NCBI RefSeq assembly: GCF_002288525.1
Contig: NZ_CP023068.1
Coordinates: forward strand, 558,001-622,000
Length of the DNA stretch: 64,000 nt
DNA from: Sinorhizobium sojae CCBAU 05684
Lineage (GTDB): Bacteria; Pseudomonadota; Alphaproteobacteria; Rhizobiales; Rhizobiaceae
Direction: 5' to 3'
In this document: one piece after another, positions 25,065 through 34,420 of the stretch
How positions within the stretch are numbered: the stretch's first letter is position 1
How the letters are laid out: each line of letters begins with the position of its first letter
Position numbers and translations under genes: made by a program
Notes under the pieces: model-generated
Told to the model about the DNA's origin: nothing
Database searches by the model: none
The model's input: only the letters and a program-made list of their open reading frames with translations

Positions 25065-25793
25065 TTAAAGGTCCACGGTCAAGGGCAGGATTACGAGGTC
25101 ACGGACGGTCACCGTGCGCGGGCGGCTGAGCATGAAGAGGACCGCGTCAGCGACCTCCTTCGGTTGCATCAGACTGCCGTTGGCAAGCGCTTCCTCCATC
25201 TTAGCCTTAGGCCAATCGTCCAGCAGAGCCGTCACCACTGGACCGGGCGCAACGGCTCCGACGCGGATGCCATGCGGGGCGACCTGGCGCCGGAGCGTAT
25301 GGACGAAGGCCTGCACAGCGAATTTCGAGGCGGTGTAGATCGGCTCCCAGACGACCGGGACGATCCCGGCTATGGAACTGGTCAGGATGATGTCGCCGCT
25401 CTTCTGCTCAACCATGTGCGGTAGCACTGCGCGAACGGAGCGGAAAGCCGCATTGATGTTGAGATTGAGCATACGGTCCCAGGCATCCGGATCGCCTGTC
25501 GCAACCTCGCCGCCGACATAGGCGCCGGCATTGGCGTGGAAAATGTCGAGGCTACCGGCCTTTTCCAGGATCTGTTCGGCCATGCCGTCGACCGCCCGTG
25601 GATCCATGAGGTCTATAACCAGGGGGATCGCCCTCGGCCCGAGTTCGGTGCAGAGTTGCATAAGCCGCTCTTCCGCCCGGTCGATCAACACGACCTTTGC
25701 ATCCGCGGCGATGAGCGAACGGGCGCATTCCAAGCCGATGCCGGAGGCGGCGCCCGTGATGGCCGCGACCTTGCCTTTCAGTTCGTCCTTCAT
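25065..25793 (-). CDS. rbtD: Ribitol 2-dehydrogenase-like SDR
   Basis: A 242-residue short-chain dehydrogenase. NAD is bound by GAASGIG; the NANAG-equivalent [12 protein letters not shown] and the catalytic Tyr/Lys in [13 protein letters not shown] are present. From memory it is closely similar throughout to Klebsiella ribitol dehydrogenase, including [23 protein letters not shown] and [10 protein letters not shown]. It should oxidise ribitol to D-ribulose. Start ATG at 25793 follows AAGGA; the frame runs on to 25829 and would overlap the permease. It sits between the transporter and the kinase genes. Confidence 0.85.
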   Translation of the reverse strand: MKDELKGKVAAITGAASGIGLECARSLIAADAKVVLIDRAEERLMQLCTELGPRAIPLVIDLMDPRAVDGMAEQILEKAGSLDIFHANAGAYVGGEVATGDPDAWDRMLNLNINAAFRSVRAVLPHMVEQKSGDIILTSSIAGIVPVVWEPIYTASKFAVQAFVHTLRRQVAPHGIRVGAVAPGPVVTALLDDWPKAKMEEALANGSLMQPKEVADAVLFMLSRPRTVTVRDLVILPLTVDL

Positions 25794-25821
25794 GTTGGAG
25801 ATCCTTGTTCGTTCTTCTCGC

Positions 25822-27087
25822 TTAGGCACGGCCGTGGGAGACGCGGCTTTGCCGGGCGAGGCTGTCGACGATGACGGCGATGGCGAGAACCGCGCCGGTG
25901 ATCATGTAACGCAGCGACGACGATAGATTCAGGAGCGTCAAGCCGTTTGCGATGGACTGTATGACAATGATGCCGAGCAGTGCCGACCAGGCCGAGCCGC
26001 GGCCGCCGAAAAGACTGGTGCCGCCGATGACGGCTGCCGCAATGGCGTTCAGGTTCACATCGCCCGTGCCCGCCTGCTGGCTTGCCGAAGCAAGGCGCGC
26101 GGCGGAGAGGACACCACCAAGGGCGGCAAAGAACGAGCAGAGCATGAAGGCACTCAGATAGATCCGCGTCACGTTGATGCCGGAGCGTCGTGCCGCCTCG
26201 GCATTACCGCCGACCGCCTTCATGGAGCGTCCCCATTTCGTGCGGACGAAGGCATAGTTCATGATGACGACCAGGAGCACGAACAAGCCGAACATCCACG
26301 GCACGCCCCGGCCTTGGTTGAGGTAGAAGGCTGCCAATTCGAAGCCGACAGTTGCGACGACCGCTCGGAATACGAGACCGTTGACGGAGCTCGAGGACAG
26401 ATTGTCGGCCTGTCTTTGCGCGCGGGTTCTAAGCCCCATCACGAGGAGGGCAACACCTGGCAGGAGTGCGAGTGTATGGGATAGCCAGGCCGGCATGATC
26501 ATCAGCTGGCCGAAATTGACGAGGGCCGAAGCATAGGGAAGGTTGATCGAGCCTGTCGAGCCGAGCATGTAGAGCTGCAGCCCGAGAAGGGCGAGGAGAC
26601 CCGCCAGGGTGGAGACAAAGCTCGGCATACCCAGTTGTGTGCGCAGCAGCGCATAAGCCGCTCCAATGGTGGCCCCGAGCGCAAGCGCGCCGCCGACGGC
26701 TATCGGCAGGGGAACGCCCATGTTGACCCATAGAACGCCGATGAAAGCCGAGCCGACCCCACTCATCGAGCCAACCGAAAGATCGATTTCTCCGAGCATC
26801 AGCACGCAGACGATGCCGAGCGATATCACGCCGACAGTCGAGCAGTCGAAGAGAAGGTTCACGAGGTTGTTCGGTGACAGGAAGATCGGGTTGAGCGACG
26901 TGAACACCGTCCAGATGACGATGAGTCCGACGATCACCGGCAATGATCCGAGATCACCGGAACGCACGCGATCGAAGAATGCGCTGACGGTGCCGCCGAT
27001 GCCCTCGGCATGCTTGATCCGGGCGTCCGCGCGGTCGAGTTGAGGTGTCTGCATGGTCGGATTTCCTGAATTCCGTTGAATGCTCAC
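25822..27087 (-). CDS. ABC transporter permease (carbohydrate type 2, RbsC/XylH family)
   Basis: A 421-residue inner-membrane permease of the CUT2 family, with about ten helices. [13 protein letters not shown] and [14 protein letters not shown] are family hallmarks, and [15 protein letters not shown] is the EAA-like contact for the ATPase. Its length is nearer XylH than RbsC. It begins with GTG at 27087, which overlaps the ATPase stop by four bases, so the two are coupled. With its neighbours it probably imports ribitol or a related polyol. Confidence 0.88.
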   Translation of the reverse strand: MSIQRNSGNPTMQTPQLDRADARIKHAEGIGGTVSAFFDRVRSGDLGSLPVIVGLIVIWTVFTSLNPIFLSPNNLVNLLFDCSTVGVISLGIVCVLMLGEIDLSVGSMSGVGSAFIGVLWVNMGVPLPIAVGGALALGATIGAAYALLRTQLGMPSFVSTLAGLLALLGLQLYMLGSTGSINLPYASALVNFGQLMIMPAWLSHTLALLPGVALLVMGLRTRAQRQADNLSSSSVNGLVFRAVVATVGFELAAFYLNQGRGVPWMFGLFVLLVVIMNYAFVRTKWGRSMKAVGGNAEAARRSGINVTRIYLSAFMLCSFFAALGGVLSAARLASASQQAGTGDVNLNAIAAAVIGGTSLFGGRGSAWSALLGIIVIQSIANGLTLLNLSSSLRYMITGAVLAIAVIVDSLARQSRVSHGRA

Positions 27088-27899
27088 GGCCGTGCTCCTT
27101 CACTCGGGGCGCTCGACGAGAGCCGGCTTGCCCGCCGCGAAACAGCATTGTCGGCAGCGCCGGTGATGGCTCCGACCAGTTCCTCGTTCGAGGCATCCGG
27201 GGCGAACACCCCGTTGTTGCGGCCGAGCCTGAGGACAACGATACGGTCGGCAACCGCACGGACGTCCTCCATGTTATGCGAAATCATGATGACCCCGAGA
27301 CCTTTGTCGCGGACTCGTTCGACGAGATTCAGAACCTCGGCGGTCTGCGCGACACCCAGAGCTGCCGTCGGTTCGTCCAGCATGATGATCTTCGGTTCGA
27401 GAAGCAGCGAGCGTGCGATTGCCACCGTCTGGCGCTGCCCGCCAGAGAGCGAGGCGATCGGCTCGCGCACACTCGGGATTCGGGCTGCGAGCTCGTTCAA
27501 TAGCTCCCAGGAACGGACCTCCATGGCGACCTCGTCGAGATGCCAGGCGTTCTTTTCCTGCCCCAGAAAGATATTGGCCACCACGTCGAGATTTTCGCAG
27601 AGCGCGAGGTCCTGGAACACGGTGGCTATGCCGAGTTTGAGTGCGTCGGCGGGCCCGTTCATGGTGACCGGCTGTCCCTCGAAGCGGATGGTGCCGGAGG
27701 TCGGCTGATGAACGCCCGCGAGGATCTTGACGAGGGTCGATTTGCCGGCGCCGTTGTCGCCCACAAGCGCCACGATTTCGCCCGGATGGATGTCCAGCTC
27801 GATGTCGGTCAAGGCCGAGACTGCGCCGAAATTCTTCGACACGCCCTTGAGGCTGAGGATGGCCTCGGTCTCGTTCGGATTGGTAGGGTGCTCGGTCAT
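27084..27899 (-). CDS. ABC transporter ATP-binding protein (CUT2, single domain)
   Basis: A 271-residue ATPase with Walker A GDNGAGKST, signature LSGGQ, Walker B IIMLDEPTAALG and the switch His in MISHNMEDV. Most CUT2 ATPases (RbsA, XylG) have two domains; this one has a single domain, as in FrcA-type rhizobial transporters, and would work as a homodimer. It drives the permease encoded just downstream and lies 79 bases after the binding-protein gene, separated from it by a hairpin. Confidence 0.9.
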   Translation of the reverse strand: MTEHPTNPNETEAILSLKGVSKNFGAVSALTDIELDIHPGEIVALVGDNGAGKSTLVKILAGVHQPTSGTIRFEGQPVTMNGPADALKLGIATVFQDLALCENLDVVANIFLGQEKNAWHLDEVAMEVRSWELLNELAARIPSVREPIASLSGGQRQTVAIARSLLLEPKIIMLDEPTAALGVAQTAEVLNLVERVRDKGLGVIMISHNMEDVRAVADRIVVLRLGRNNGVFAPDASNEELVGAITGAADNAVSRRASRLSSSAPSEGARP

Positions 27900-27933
27900 G
27901 ACGGGTCGACTTCCTGTATTCTTTCATATTGTT

Positions 27934-27966
27934 CGGTCGCCCGGCCGACGATGGACCGAGCGACCG
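27934..27966 (-). promoter_or_regulatory. Intercistronic stem-loop after binding-protein gene
   Basis: An 11-bp stem (27934-27944 with 27956-27966, one G-T pair on the transcribed strand) and an 11-base loop lie between the binding-protein and ATPase genes. There is no T-run. Such hairpins often protect the mRNA 3' end of the binding protein, so that it is made in excess; that role is inferred here. Confidence 0.6.
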
Positions 27967-27978
27967 TCTCGGGAGGGT

Positions 27979-29028
27979 TTACTTGATGCCGAGCTCGGCG
28001 CAGCCCTCGGCATAGCGGCCGGTGCATAGCTCCGCAGCCGTCTGAATGCCCTTGTCGATGATTTCCGCCTTGAGGTTCTCGCGCGTCACGACCGCCGGGA
28101 CGAAGAGTTCCGACGGGGTGTTGTAGAGGGTGGTCTTTGCCTCCGGCGTTTCACCATTCATGAGCTGGACGGCGACCTTGGCCGCGGCGGCGGCAACGAT
28201 CTCGGAGGGCTTGGAGATTGTGTTGTACTGGTCGCCCGCGATGATCAGCTGCAGCGCTGCAATCGTCGCATCGTTGCCGGTTACAGGCGGAACCGGATTG
28301 ACACCGGCTGCCTTGAAGGCTGCGATTGCGCCACCGGCGGTACCATCATTGGCGGCAACCACGCCGACGATCTGATCACCGAAGCGGGTGATCTGTCCGC
28401 TTGTCCATTCCTGTGCCTTCGGCGGCGCCCAGTCTGGCGTATCGAATTCGGCGAGCGTCTTGTACTTGCTGGTCGCGATGCCGGCGTGAATGCCGTCGCG
28501 GATCAGGCCCGCAGCTGCATCTGTCGGCGAGCCGTTGATTTGGAGCACGCCGCCTTTGTCGGTCGGTACCCCCTTTTCCTCTAGGTGACGCATCAGGGAT
28601 TCGGCAATTGCCTTGCCGATACCCTCGTTGTCAAACGAGACATAGTAGTCGGCGGGCTTATCCGGGATCGGACGGTCGTAGGCGATCACTTTCACGCCCT
28701 GGCTCTGGGCGAGCGCCACGAGTGAAGCGGCGGCGCTGGAGTCGACCGGGTCGAGCACTATCACCTTGGCACCCTGCGTGAGGACAGAGTTGAACTGCTG
28801 CTGCTGGCGGGCGACGTCGGCATCCGCATTCTGGTAGATGACTTGGCAGTCGGCGCACAGCTTCTCCATAGCGGCCTTGAAGCCCGGGAAATCGTGTTCC
28901 TCGTAGCGGGTAGAGGCCTGGTCTGGCATGAGGAAGGCGACTGTTCCGGATGTCTGAGCAAATGCGACTCCGCTCATCAGCATCGATGCCAGCGCCGCGC
29001 CGGCGAGTTTCATTGTTGTTCCAGTCAT
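27979..29028 (-). CDS. Periplasmic sugar/polyol-binding protein of CUT2 ABC transporter
   Basis: A 349-residue periplasmic binding protein (RbsB/XylF-like) with a Sec signal peptide at residues 1-25 that ends SGVAFAQ. The mature part starts GTVAFLMPDQASTRYEE; VIVLDPVDSSAAASLV and VVAANDGTAGGAIAAF are characteristic of pentose and xylose binders. It delivers the substrate to the permease. Start ATG at 29028 has GGAGGA six bases before it; upstream codons to 29070 are not supported. It is the first structural gene after the LacI regulator, and its promoter must lie in 29029-29373. Confidence 0.88.
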   Translation of the reverse strand: MTGTTMKLAGAALASMLMSGVAFAQTSGTVAFLMPDQASTRYEEHDFPGFKAAMEKLCADCQVIYQNADADVARQQQQFNSVLTQGAKVIVLDPVDSSAAASLVALAQSQGVKVIAYDRPIPDKPADYYVSFDNEGIGKAIAESLMRHLEEKGVPTDKGGVLQINGSPTDAAAGLIRDGIHAGIATSKYKTLAEFDTPDWAPPKAQEWTSGQITRFGDQIVGVVAANDGTAGGAIAAFKAAGVNPVPPVTGNDATIAALQLIIAGDQYNTISKPSEIVAAAAAKVAVQLMNGETPEAKTTLYNTPSELFVPAVVTRENLKAEIIDKGIQTAAELCTGRYAEGCAELGIK

Positions 29029-29253
29029 TTCAGTTCCTCCGTTTTGAAATAGGCTCCTTGAGCGACACATCGCCTAAAGAGTGTTGGTTTCCTGAAAGAC
29101 CGCTGCTAAGAATTGGACAGGCGTGATCGGCCACGCCGCACGGTCCGGGCTTTCGCGCCGCTGCAACGGCTTGATTGCTAACCCGGGTCGAGGGCGACTG
29201 TTGAGATCGGCGGCCGTCGGTTCAGGCGGGCCATTTCAGGACGATTGTGCTTG

Positions 29254-29283
29254 CGCGCGGGGTGACTCTAGGCGCCCCGCGTG
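29254..29283 (-). terminator. Possible terminator of the LacI gene
   Basis: GCGGGG at 29257-29262 pairs with CCCCGC at 29275-29280, extended by three more pairs on the outside. The loop is 12 bases and there is no strong T-run. It is downstream of the LacI-type gene and upstream of the binding-protein gene. The rest of 29029-29373 has no gene and should contain the operon promoter; I found no copy of the LacI operator in it. Confidence 0.4.
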
Positions 29284-29373
29284 TCTGCTTTGACGTTTTG
29301 CCTCCTCCATTCCTCCCTGTTTGCGGGCATGCGCCGCTTTCTTGAATTCGCCGGTTTTTGTCCGGCTTTTGGA

Positions 29374-30483
29374 TCAGTGAACATTCTTCCCTTGCCCGGA
29401 AGCCGCCAAAATGCGTTCGCCCGACAACCCTGTGTCCTGAGCGTCGTTTCCGACCGCATGAGGCTTTCGGCTGTCGAGGTCCCGCACCGAATCCCGCTCG
29501 ACAAGGCTGGCGTTGAGGACTGAGGGTTCGGCCGGTGCTTCCATGCCGTTGTCCATTCTCAGCTGCAGTCTTTTCCAGGCCGTCTCGGCGATCCGGTCCA
29601 CCGGTTGGCGTATGGCCGTCAGTCCGGTATTGCGCGCCGCCATCCAGGCATAATCGTCGAAAGCGACAATCGAGGTCTTTTCGGGAATGGCAATGCGACG
29701 TTCCGCAAGAGCCGACAGCACGCTCAGGGTGGTGATGTTGGTGAGTGCGATCACCGCGCCTGGAGCCGCATTGCGGTCCATCCAATCAGAGAAGGTTCTG
29801 GCTCCGAGCTCCATGTTGGAGCCGAGCTTGAGCGTGACAGGGCGCGCACCGGTACGCTGCGCGATCAGATCGGCAGCGCCTTCGGCGCGCTCGAAAATCG
29901 GCGGGAAATCCAGGTTTGAGACCGCGATGACGATGTCGCGGTGGCCATGTTCGAGAAGATGGCCGGCGGCGATCTGTCCGGCTTCCCGGTTGTCGATGGT
30001 GACCGTGTCGGCGATCGCACCCTCGCTTGCCACACGATCGACGAGCACCATGGGAAGCCTCTTTTCGATCTCGATGAGCTCTGCGGGAGTGGAACTAGAG
30101 CAGGGGACGGCAATCAAACCCGCCGGTCTCCAAGAAAGAAGCGCCTTTAAGCGCGACGATTCCACTGATGGGTCGTCATGCGAACTCGCGACGATGACGT
30201 CGTAGCCCTCCGCAAAGGCCTGGGTCTCCAGCCGGGAGACGATCGTCGCAAAGAAAGTGTCGGTGAGATCCGGAACCAGGACCGCAATGATGCGTGTCCG
30301 TCCGGAGCGCAGTTGCGAGGCGGCGCGGTCAATATGGTAGCCGAGATGCTGCGCCGCTTCGAGAACGCTCTTCTTCAATTCCTCGTTGACCGGTTTGCGG
30401 CCGCTGAAGACGTTCGAAACCGTTGCGGTGGATACGCCCGCATAAGCGGCGACCTCGCGGATTGACGGCTTTTTCGCGGCCAT
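29374..30483 (-). CDS. LacI-family repressor
   Basis: A 369-residue LacI/GalR regulator. The helix-turn-helix and hinge are in residues 1-60 (REVAAYAGVSTATVSNVFSG). The effector domain contains IIAVLVPDLTDTFFATIV and SIVAFDDYAWMAA. A poorly conserved tail of about 35 residues follows the domain. It is encoded directly upstream of, and in the same direction as, the ribitol-type transport and catabolic genes, and is probably their repressor with the polyol or ribulose as effector. Two palindromic operators lie just before its start, which suggests autoregulation. Confidence 0.88.
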   Translation of the reverse strand: MAAKKPSIREVAAYAGVSTATVSNVFSGRKPVNEELKKSVLEAAQHLGYHIDRAASQLRSGRTRIIAVLVPDLTDTFFATIVSRLETQAFAEGYDVIVASSHDDPSVESSRLKALLSWRPAGLIAVPCSSSTPAELIEIEKRLPMVLVDRVASEGAIADTVTIDNREAGQIAAGHLLEHGHRDIVIAVSNLDFPPIFERAEGAADLIAQRTGARPVTLKLGSNMELGARTFSDWMDRNAAPGAVIALTNITTLSVLSALAERRIAIPEKTSIVAFDDYAWMAARNTGLTAIRQPVDRIAETAWKRLQLRMDNGMEAPAEPSVLNASLVERDSVRDLDSRKPHAVGNDAQDTGLSGERILAASGQGKNVH

Positions 30484-30503
30484 TGGGCAGCGCCTCTATC
30501 GCT

Positions 30504-30532
30504 GTTAAACGATTAACAGTTAAACGTTTAAC
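30504..30532. promoter_or_regulatory. Tandem LacI-type operators
   Basis: GTTAAACGATTAAC (30504-30517) and the perfect palindrome GTTAAACGTTTAAC (30519-30532) are separated by one base. Both have the central CG of LacI-family sites. They start 21 bases before the LacI-type coding sequence. The rest of 30533-30813 shows no gene. Confidence 0.8.
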
Positions 30533-30813
30533 ACGGAGTGTCGTCCCATTGCAAGTGGCGAATTCGAATGACACGGGGGATAGGATTGATATGGCCACCT
30601 CACCAGCACGGAGGGCGCCTTCCAACGGCGCATTCGCGCCGCGGCCCGGAACAGCAATCTGAGGCAGCCCGCCACTAAACACAGGAACGACAGTGACATA
30701 TCATCACTTCATTCCTTCGAGGCGGCGGGTGGGGAAATGTCGGCTTCTCGCGCATTGGGGTCACTCGACGGATGGCTCTCCGGGCTCCGTTTTCCACCCC
30801 GTTTGACTGCGTA

Positions 30814-31713
30814 TCAGGTCCGCAGATGATGCTTCGCCACCGTCGTGACCGCGTGCGTCAGGTCCATAAGCCGATCAGCGGCGAGGCGGTTCATTTGCCA
30901 GTAGAGCGGAACGTCGAGCGGCGTGTCGGGGATCAGTTCGACCAACCGTCCGGTGGCGAGGTGCTCGTCTATGAGGAGTGCCGGATTCATGCCCCAGCCC
31001 ATGCCCGAAAGGCTCGCCTCGACAAAGCCTTGCGTCGAAGGGAGCCAATGGGTCGGTGGGCTGAGGTTTTCTCCGAACACCTGATGCATCCAACGGCCTT
31101 GCAGCCTGTCCTTTTGGTTGAACGTCAGCATAGGCGCATTCGCAATGGCCTCCTTTGTGACGCCCTGCGGGAAATGGCGGGCAACGAAACCGGGGCTCGC
31201 GGTGGCGTGGTAGCGCAGCGTTCCGAGTGACAAGCGCCGGCAGCCCTGAATGGGCCTTTCCAGGCCGGTGACGGCAGCGATGACCTGTCCTCTCCGTAGC
31301 CACTCGGCGGTATGGTCCTGGTCATCGACCGCGATGTTCAAGAGATAGGGGGAGCGTTCAGCGAAGCGGGACATGGCCGTCAGGAACCAGGTGCCGAGAC
31401 TGTCTGCATTGGTGGCGACATGCAGCGTCACCCTCGGCTCGGGTCCTGCCGGATCGACAAGCGCCGGCAGGTGCCTGAATAGTTCGGCTTCGAGCATGCC
31501 GACATTTTCCATGTGCCGGCACAGCCATTCCCCCTTTTCCGTGGCGGTGCAGGGGTTGCCCCTTGCGACCAGGACGACGCCGAGGCGTTCCTCGAGCTGC
31601 TTTACGCGCTGCGAAACGGCCGAAGGCGTCACATTGAGGAGGCCTGCGGCCTTCTCGAAGCTGCCGGTTTGGACGACCGCGGAGACGGCACGGAGCGCTG
31701 AATAATCGAGCAT
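30814..31713 (-). CDS. lysG: LysR-type regulator LysG/ArgP
   Basis: A 299-residue LysR regulator of the ArgP/LysG subgroup. The N-terminal helix-turn-helix (residues 1-60) includes NVTPSAVSQRVKQLE. The effector domain has LHVATNADSLGTWFLTAM, a recognisable ArgP segment. ArgP/LysG proteins sense lysine and arginine and switch on the exporter LysE/ArgO, and a LysE-type gene is divergently placed only 98 bases away. Operator and promoters for both lie in 31714-31811. Confidence 0.9.
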   Translation of the reverse strand: MLDYSALRAVSAVVQTGSFEKAAGLLNVTPSAVSQRVKQLEERLGVVLVARGNPCTATEKGEWLCRHMENVGMLEAELFRHLPALVDPAGPEPRVTLHVATNADSLGTWFLTAMSRFAERSPYLLNIAVDDQDHTAEWLRRGQVIAAVTGLERPIQGCRRLSLGTLRYHATASPGFVARHFPQGVTKEAIANAPMLTFNQKDRLQGRWMHQVFGENLSPPTHWLPSTQGFVEASLSGMGWGMNPALLIDEHLATGRLVELIPDTPLDVPLYWQMNRLAADRLMDLTHAVTTVAKHHLRT

Positions 31714-31811
31714 GGATTAGTTTTGCTTAATTAGGCTTAGAAGCATTAACTAGCCTGAATTCGCAAGCTGCGATAGCGGAAAAGCCCATCGCTGTTCGGG
31801 AGCATTGAGGC

Positions 31812-32420
31812 ATGAATTTACCGGTTTATGGCACGGGTCTTGTGATGGGGCTCAGTCTGATCGTGGCAATCGGCGCGCAGAACGCGTTCGTGCTGCGCCA
31901 AGGCCTTCGCAACGAGCACCTCTTCGCCGTCTGCCTTGCATGCGGACTGTCCGACGCCCTGTTGATCGCGCTGGGCGTAACCAGCTTCCGGCAGATCGCG
32001 GCGCTGCTCCCCTGGCTCGACCCGGTCATGCGCTATGGCGGCGCGGCATTTCTGGTCTGCTACGGCGCGAAAAGCCTTTACTCTGCCTTTTACGCGTCGG
32101 GGGCGTTGACGGTGCAGGAGGCGGGGTCGTCGAGTCTTCGGGCAACGCTTGCGACCTGTCTTGCTCTCACCTGGCTCAATCCGCACGTCTATCTCGATAC
32201 GGTCGTGCTGCTTGGTACCATCTCGACCCGGTCTCCGGGACACGAGGCCTCCTTCGCAGCGGGCGCCGCGACCGGCTCCTTCCTGTTCTTCTTTTCGCTC
32301 GGTTACGGCGCGACCTGGCTCAGGCCGGTCTTCTCGAAGCCGGCAGCCTGGCGAATTCTGGAACTTCTCATCGCTCTGACGATGTGGTCTATTGCCTTTA
32401 ACCTATTGAGGAGGATGTAG
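31812..32420 (+). CDS. argO: LysE/ArgO-type basic amino acid exporter
   Basis: A 202-residue exporter with about six membrane helices. The N-terminal GLSLIVAIGAQNAFVLRQGL is diagnostic for LysE/ArgO, and LTWLNPHVYLDTVVLLG matches the second conserved part. It should move lysine or arginine out of the cytoplasm in exchange for protons and prevent toxicity when peptides are degraded. It is controlled by the divergent LysG/ArgP homologue. Start ATG at 31812 follows GGGAGCATTGAGGC, giving an acceptable ribosome site. Confidence 0.9.
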   Translation: MNLPVYGTGLVMGLSLIVAIGAQNAFVLRQGLRNEHLFAVCLACGLSDALLIALGVTSFRQIAALLPWLDPVMRYGGAAFLVCYGAKSLYSAFYASGALTVQEAGSSSLRATLATCLALTWLNPHVYLDTVVLLGTISTRSPGHEASFAAGAATGSFLFFFSLGYGATWLRPVFSKPAAWRILELLIALTMWSIAFNLLRRM

Positions 32421-32548
32421 TCGCTGCTCTCCCCATCCCCTTGCGGCAACGCTTGCAGGAAGTCGATGGCGAGGGCAAAGATAGAGCCTGCCGGTCTGCG
32501 CGTCCGGTCGCGATCGATGTGCAATTAACAGCAGGACAGGGCCTCGAA

Positions 32549-33187
32549 TTGTGGACTGAATTCCACCACCTCCTGATCGTCTATGCCGCCTACGTGATCG
32601 CAGCCGCGAGCCCTGGCCCCAGCAATATGCGGATCATGGGGGTGGCGATGCATAGCGGAAGACGGGCAGCCCTCATATTTGCTGCGGGCGTCATCAGCGG
32701 TTCGCTTTTCTGGGGGACGATGGCAGCGACGGGCGTCTCCGCAGTCCTGACCCGCTATGCTGAAGTCCTGGTCGTTCTCAAGATTTTCGGTGGCCTGTAT
32801 CTCCTCTATCTCGCCTTCAAGGCCGGCAAGGCCGCGCTGGCGTCCGACGCTGAGGCTGCTGCACGCGCCGTGCCGAAGGGTGCCGCTTTCACCGGGGCAG
32901 ACCTCTACCGGCGCGGATTGTTCATGCATCTCAGCAATCCGAAATCGATCCTTGGCTGGATCGCCCTTGTAACGCTTGGGCTTGGGCCGGATTCCGCTTG
33001 GCAGACGCTTGCGGCGATCCTCGGCGGTTGCGCGGTGCTGAGCGTCGCCATATTCGGCGGCTATGCGATCATTTTCTCGACCGCTCCGATGGTGCGCCTG
33101 TACCGCCGGGCGAGGCGCTGGATAGAGGGGCTCCTCGCTACGTGCTTTGGCCTTGCAGGGCTGCGGCTGCTGTTGTCGCGCGCATAG
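32549..33187 (+). CDS. LysE/RhtB-family amino acid exporter
   Basis: A membrane exporter of the RhtB branch, about 212 residues if it starts at TTG 32549. That start gives the usual RhtB length and N-terminus (HHLLIVYAAYVIAAASPGPSN) and has CAGGACAGGG upstream. An in-frame ATG at 32441 would add a hydrophilic stretch that I think is not translated. Six helices are predicted; SPGPSN and HLSNPKSILGWIAL are family markers. The substrate, possibly homoserine, threonine or another neutral amino acid, is unknown. It follows argO by 128 bases in the same direction. Confidence 0.8.
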   Translation: MWTEFHHLLIVYAAYVIAAASPGPSNMRIMGVAMHSGRRAALIFAAGVISGSLFWGTMAATGVSAVLTRYAEVLVVLKIFGGLYLLYLAFKAGKAALASDAEAAARAVPKGAAFTGADLYRRGLFMHLSNPKSILGWIALVTLGLGPDSAWQTLAAILGGCAVLSVAIFGGYAIIFSTAPMVRLYRRARRWIEGLLATCFGLAGLRLLLSRA

Positions 33188-33219
33188 ACCGCTCTCGAGA
33201 GTGATTGTTCCGGTTCCGT

Positions 33220-34170
33220 CTATTCAACTGGCTCCTGCACCCGCGCCGGCGGAGACTCGGCGAGAATCTTGCCGATCAGCCGCTGGCAGCGGTCGGCCAT
33301 GAAGTCGATGATCAGACGGACTTTCGGGTCCTGTAAGCGTTTGTGCGGATAGATCGCGGCGAGCTGCGCACCGAGTGGCGGTGTGTCTTGAAGGATCGGC
33401 ATCAGCGTGCCCTCGTCGATATAGTGCTTCACCTCGAACAGCGGCTTGTTGATGATGCCGCGCCCGTCGAGCGCCCATTCGGTGAGAACGTCGCCGTCAT
33501 CAGAATCATAGGGGCCGGCCACCTCGAACTTTCGCACGCCCTCGGGCGTCTGCAGCGTCCAGTAATATTCCTTGGAACCCGGATAGCGCAGCAGCAGGCA
33601 ATCATGGCGTCCGGTGATCAGCTCGTCCGGCGTCGCCGGCACCTCGCGTTTTTCGAAATAGCGGGGCGAACCGCAGAGCACCCGGTCGCAATTCATAATC
33701 CCGCGCATGCGCAGGTTCGAGTCTTCGAGTATGCCGAGCCGGAAGGCGACGTCGACGCCTTCGGCCAGAATGTCGACATTGCGGTCGGAAAGGCGCAGCC
33801 GTACCTCGATATCCGGATACCTGTCATGGAATTCAGGGATGCCGGAGGCGATGAGGCGCCGCCCCATGCCGAGCGGTGCGGTGATGCGGAGCGCGCCCTT
33901 GGGATTGCGGGAAAGATCGGCGACGGCGCTTTCAGCCTCGTCCACCGCTTCGAGGATCTTGACGGCGCCGTCATAGAAGACGCGGCCGTGTTCCGTCGGC
34001 GTCAGTTTCCGTGTCGTGCGGTTGAAGAGGCGAACACCCAATTGCCGCTCCAACTCCTTGATTCTGTTGCTGGCGACCGCCGGGGTCACGCGCTGGTCGC
34101 GACCAGCGGCCGATAGCGTTCCAAGTTCCACGACCCGCACGAACACGCGCACATTATCAAGATAGGACAT
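33220..34170 (-). CDS. LysR-family regulator next to puuD
   Basis: A 316-residue LysR regulator with an N-terminal winged helix (ELGTLSAAGRDQRVTPAVASNRIKELE; key residues 17-43) and a standard periplasmic-binding-like effector domain that includes ITAPLGMGRRLI and LRLSDRNVDILAEGVDVAFR. It resembles the CrgA/DsdC-like group with a short helix linker. It is divergent from puuD-guaD with 250 bases between, so control of urate and guanine degradation is likely. The effector is unknown. Confidence 0.85.
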   Translation of the reverse strand: MSYLDNVRVFVRVVELGTLSAAGRDQRVTPAVASNRIKELERQLGVRLFNRTTRKLTPTEHGRVFYDGAVKILEAVDEAESAVADLSRNPKGALRITAPLGMGRRLIASGIPEFHDRYPDIEVRLRLSDRNVDILAEGVDVAFRLGILEDSNLRMRGIMNCDRVLCGSPRYFEKREVPATPDELITGRHDCLLLRYPGSKEYYWTLQTPEGVRKFEVAGPYDSDDGDVLTEWALDGRGIINKPLFEVKHYIDEGTLMPILQDTPPLGAQLAAIYPHKRLQDPKVRLIIDFMADRCQRLIGKILAESPPARVQEPVE

Positions 34171-34360
34171 GCTCCGCCTCTGCTTCCGGGACGCAGGCTA
34201 CCGCGCCCGCGCCTCCTCCATTTTATAGTTTTTTTTGAAAGAGTTGGTGATCCCTTGGGCGTTCTCGCCGCCTCAAGCAATGACACATAATGCGGCCTAA
34301 TGCATGTCGCCCAAAGTGGACAGCGGTTTTGGGGCAACGACACGCACAAAAACAAAGATC

Positions 34361-34402
34361 CAAAGCGCGTCACGTGAATTCGTGCGAACGCGACGCGCTT
34401 TG
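34361..34402. promoter_or_regulatory. Inverted repeat in the puuD leader
   Basis: CAAAGCGCGTC (34361-34371) and GACGCGCTTTG (34392-34402) form an 11-bp perfect inverted repeat around 20 bases. A smaller dyad CACG/CGTG (34371-34384) sits inside it. The right arm touches the purine-rich ribosome site of puuD (GGAGAATGGGAGA), so folding could control initiation; as DNA it could also be a regulator site. Confidence 0.55.
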
Positions 34403-34420
34403 GAGAATGGGAGACCCCGT

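Noticed and set aside
25801..25829. Longer N-terminus for the ribitol-dehydrogenase-like gene
   Set aside because: It would overlap the permease coding end and lacks a ribosome site; ATG 25793 fits the family.
34304..34420. N-terminal extension of PuuD
   Set aside because: It lies over the inverted repeat and promoter region and has no Shine-Dalgarno; PuuD proteins start at the first membrane helix.
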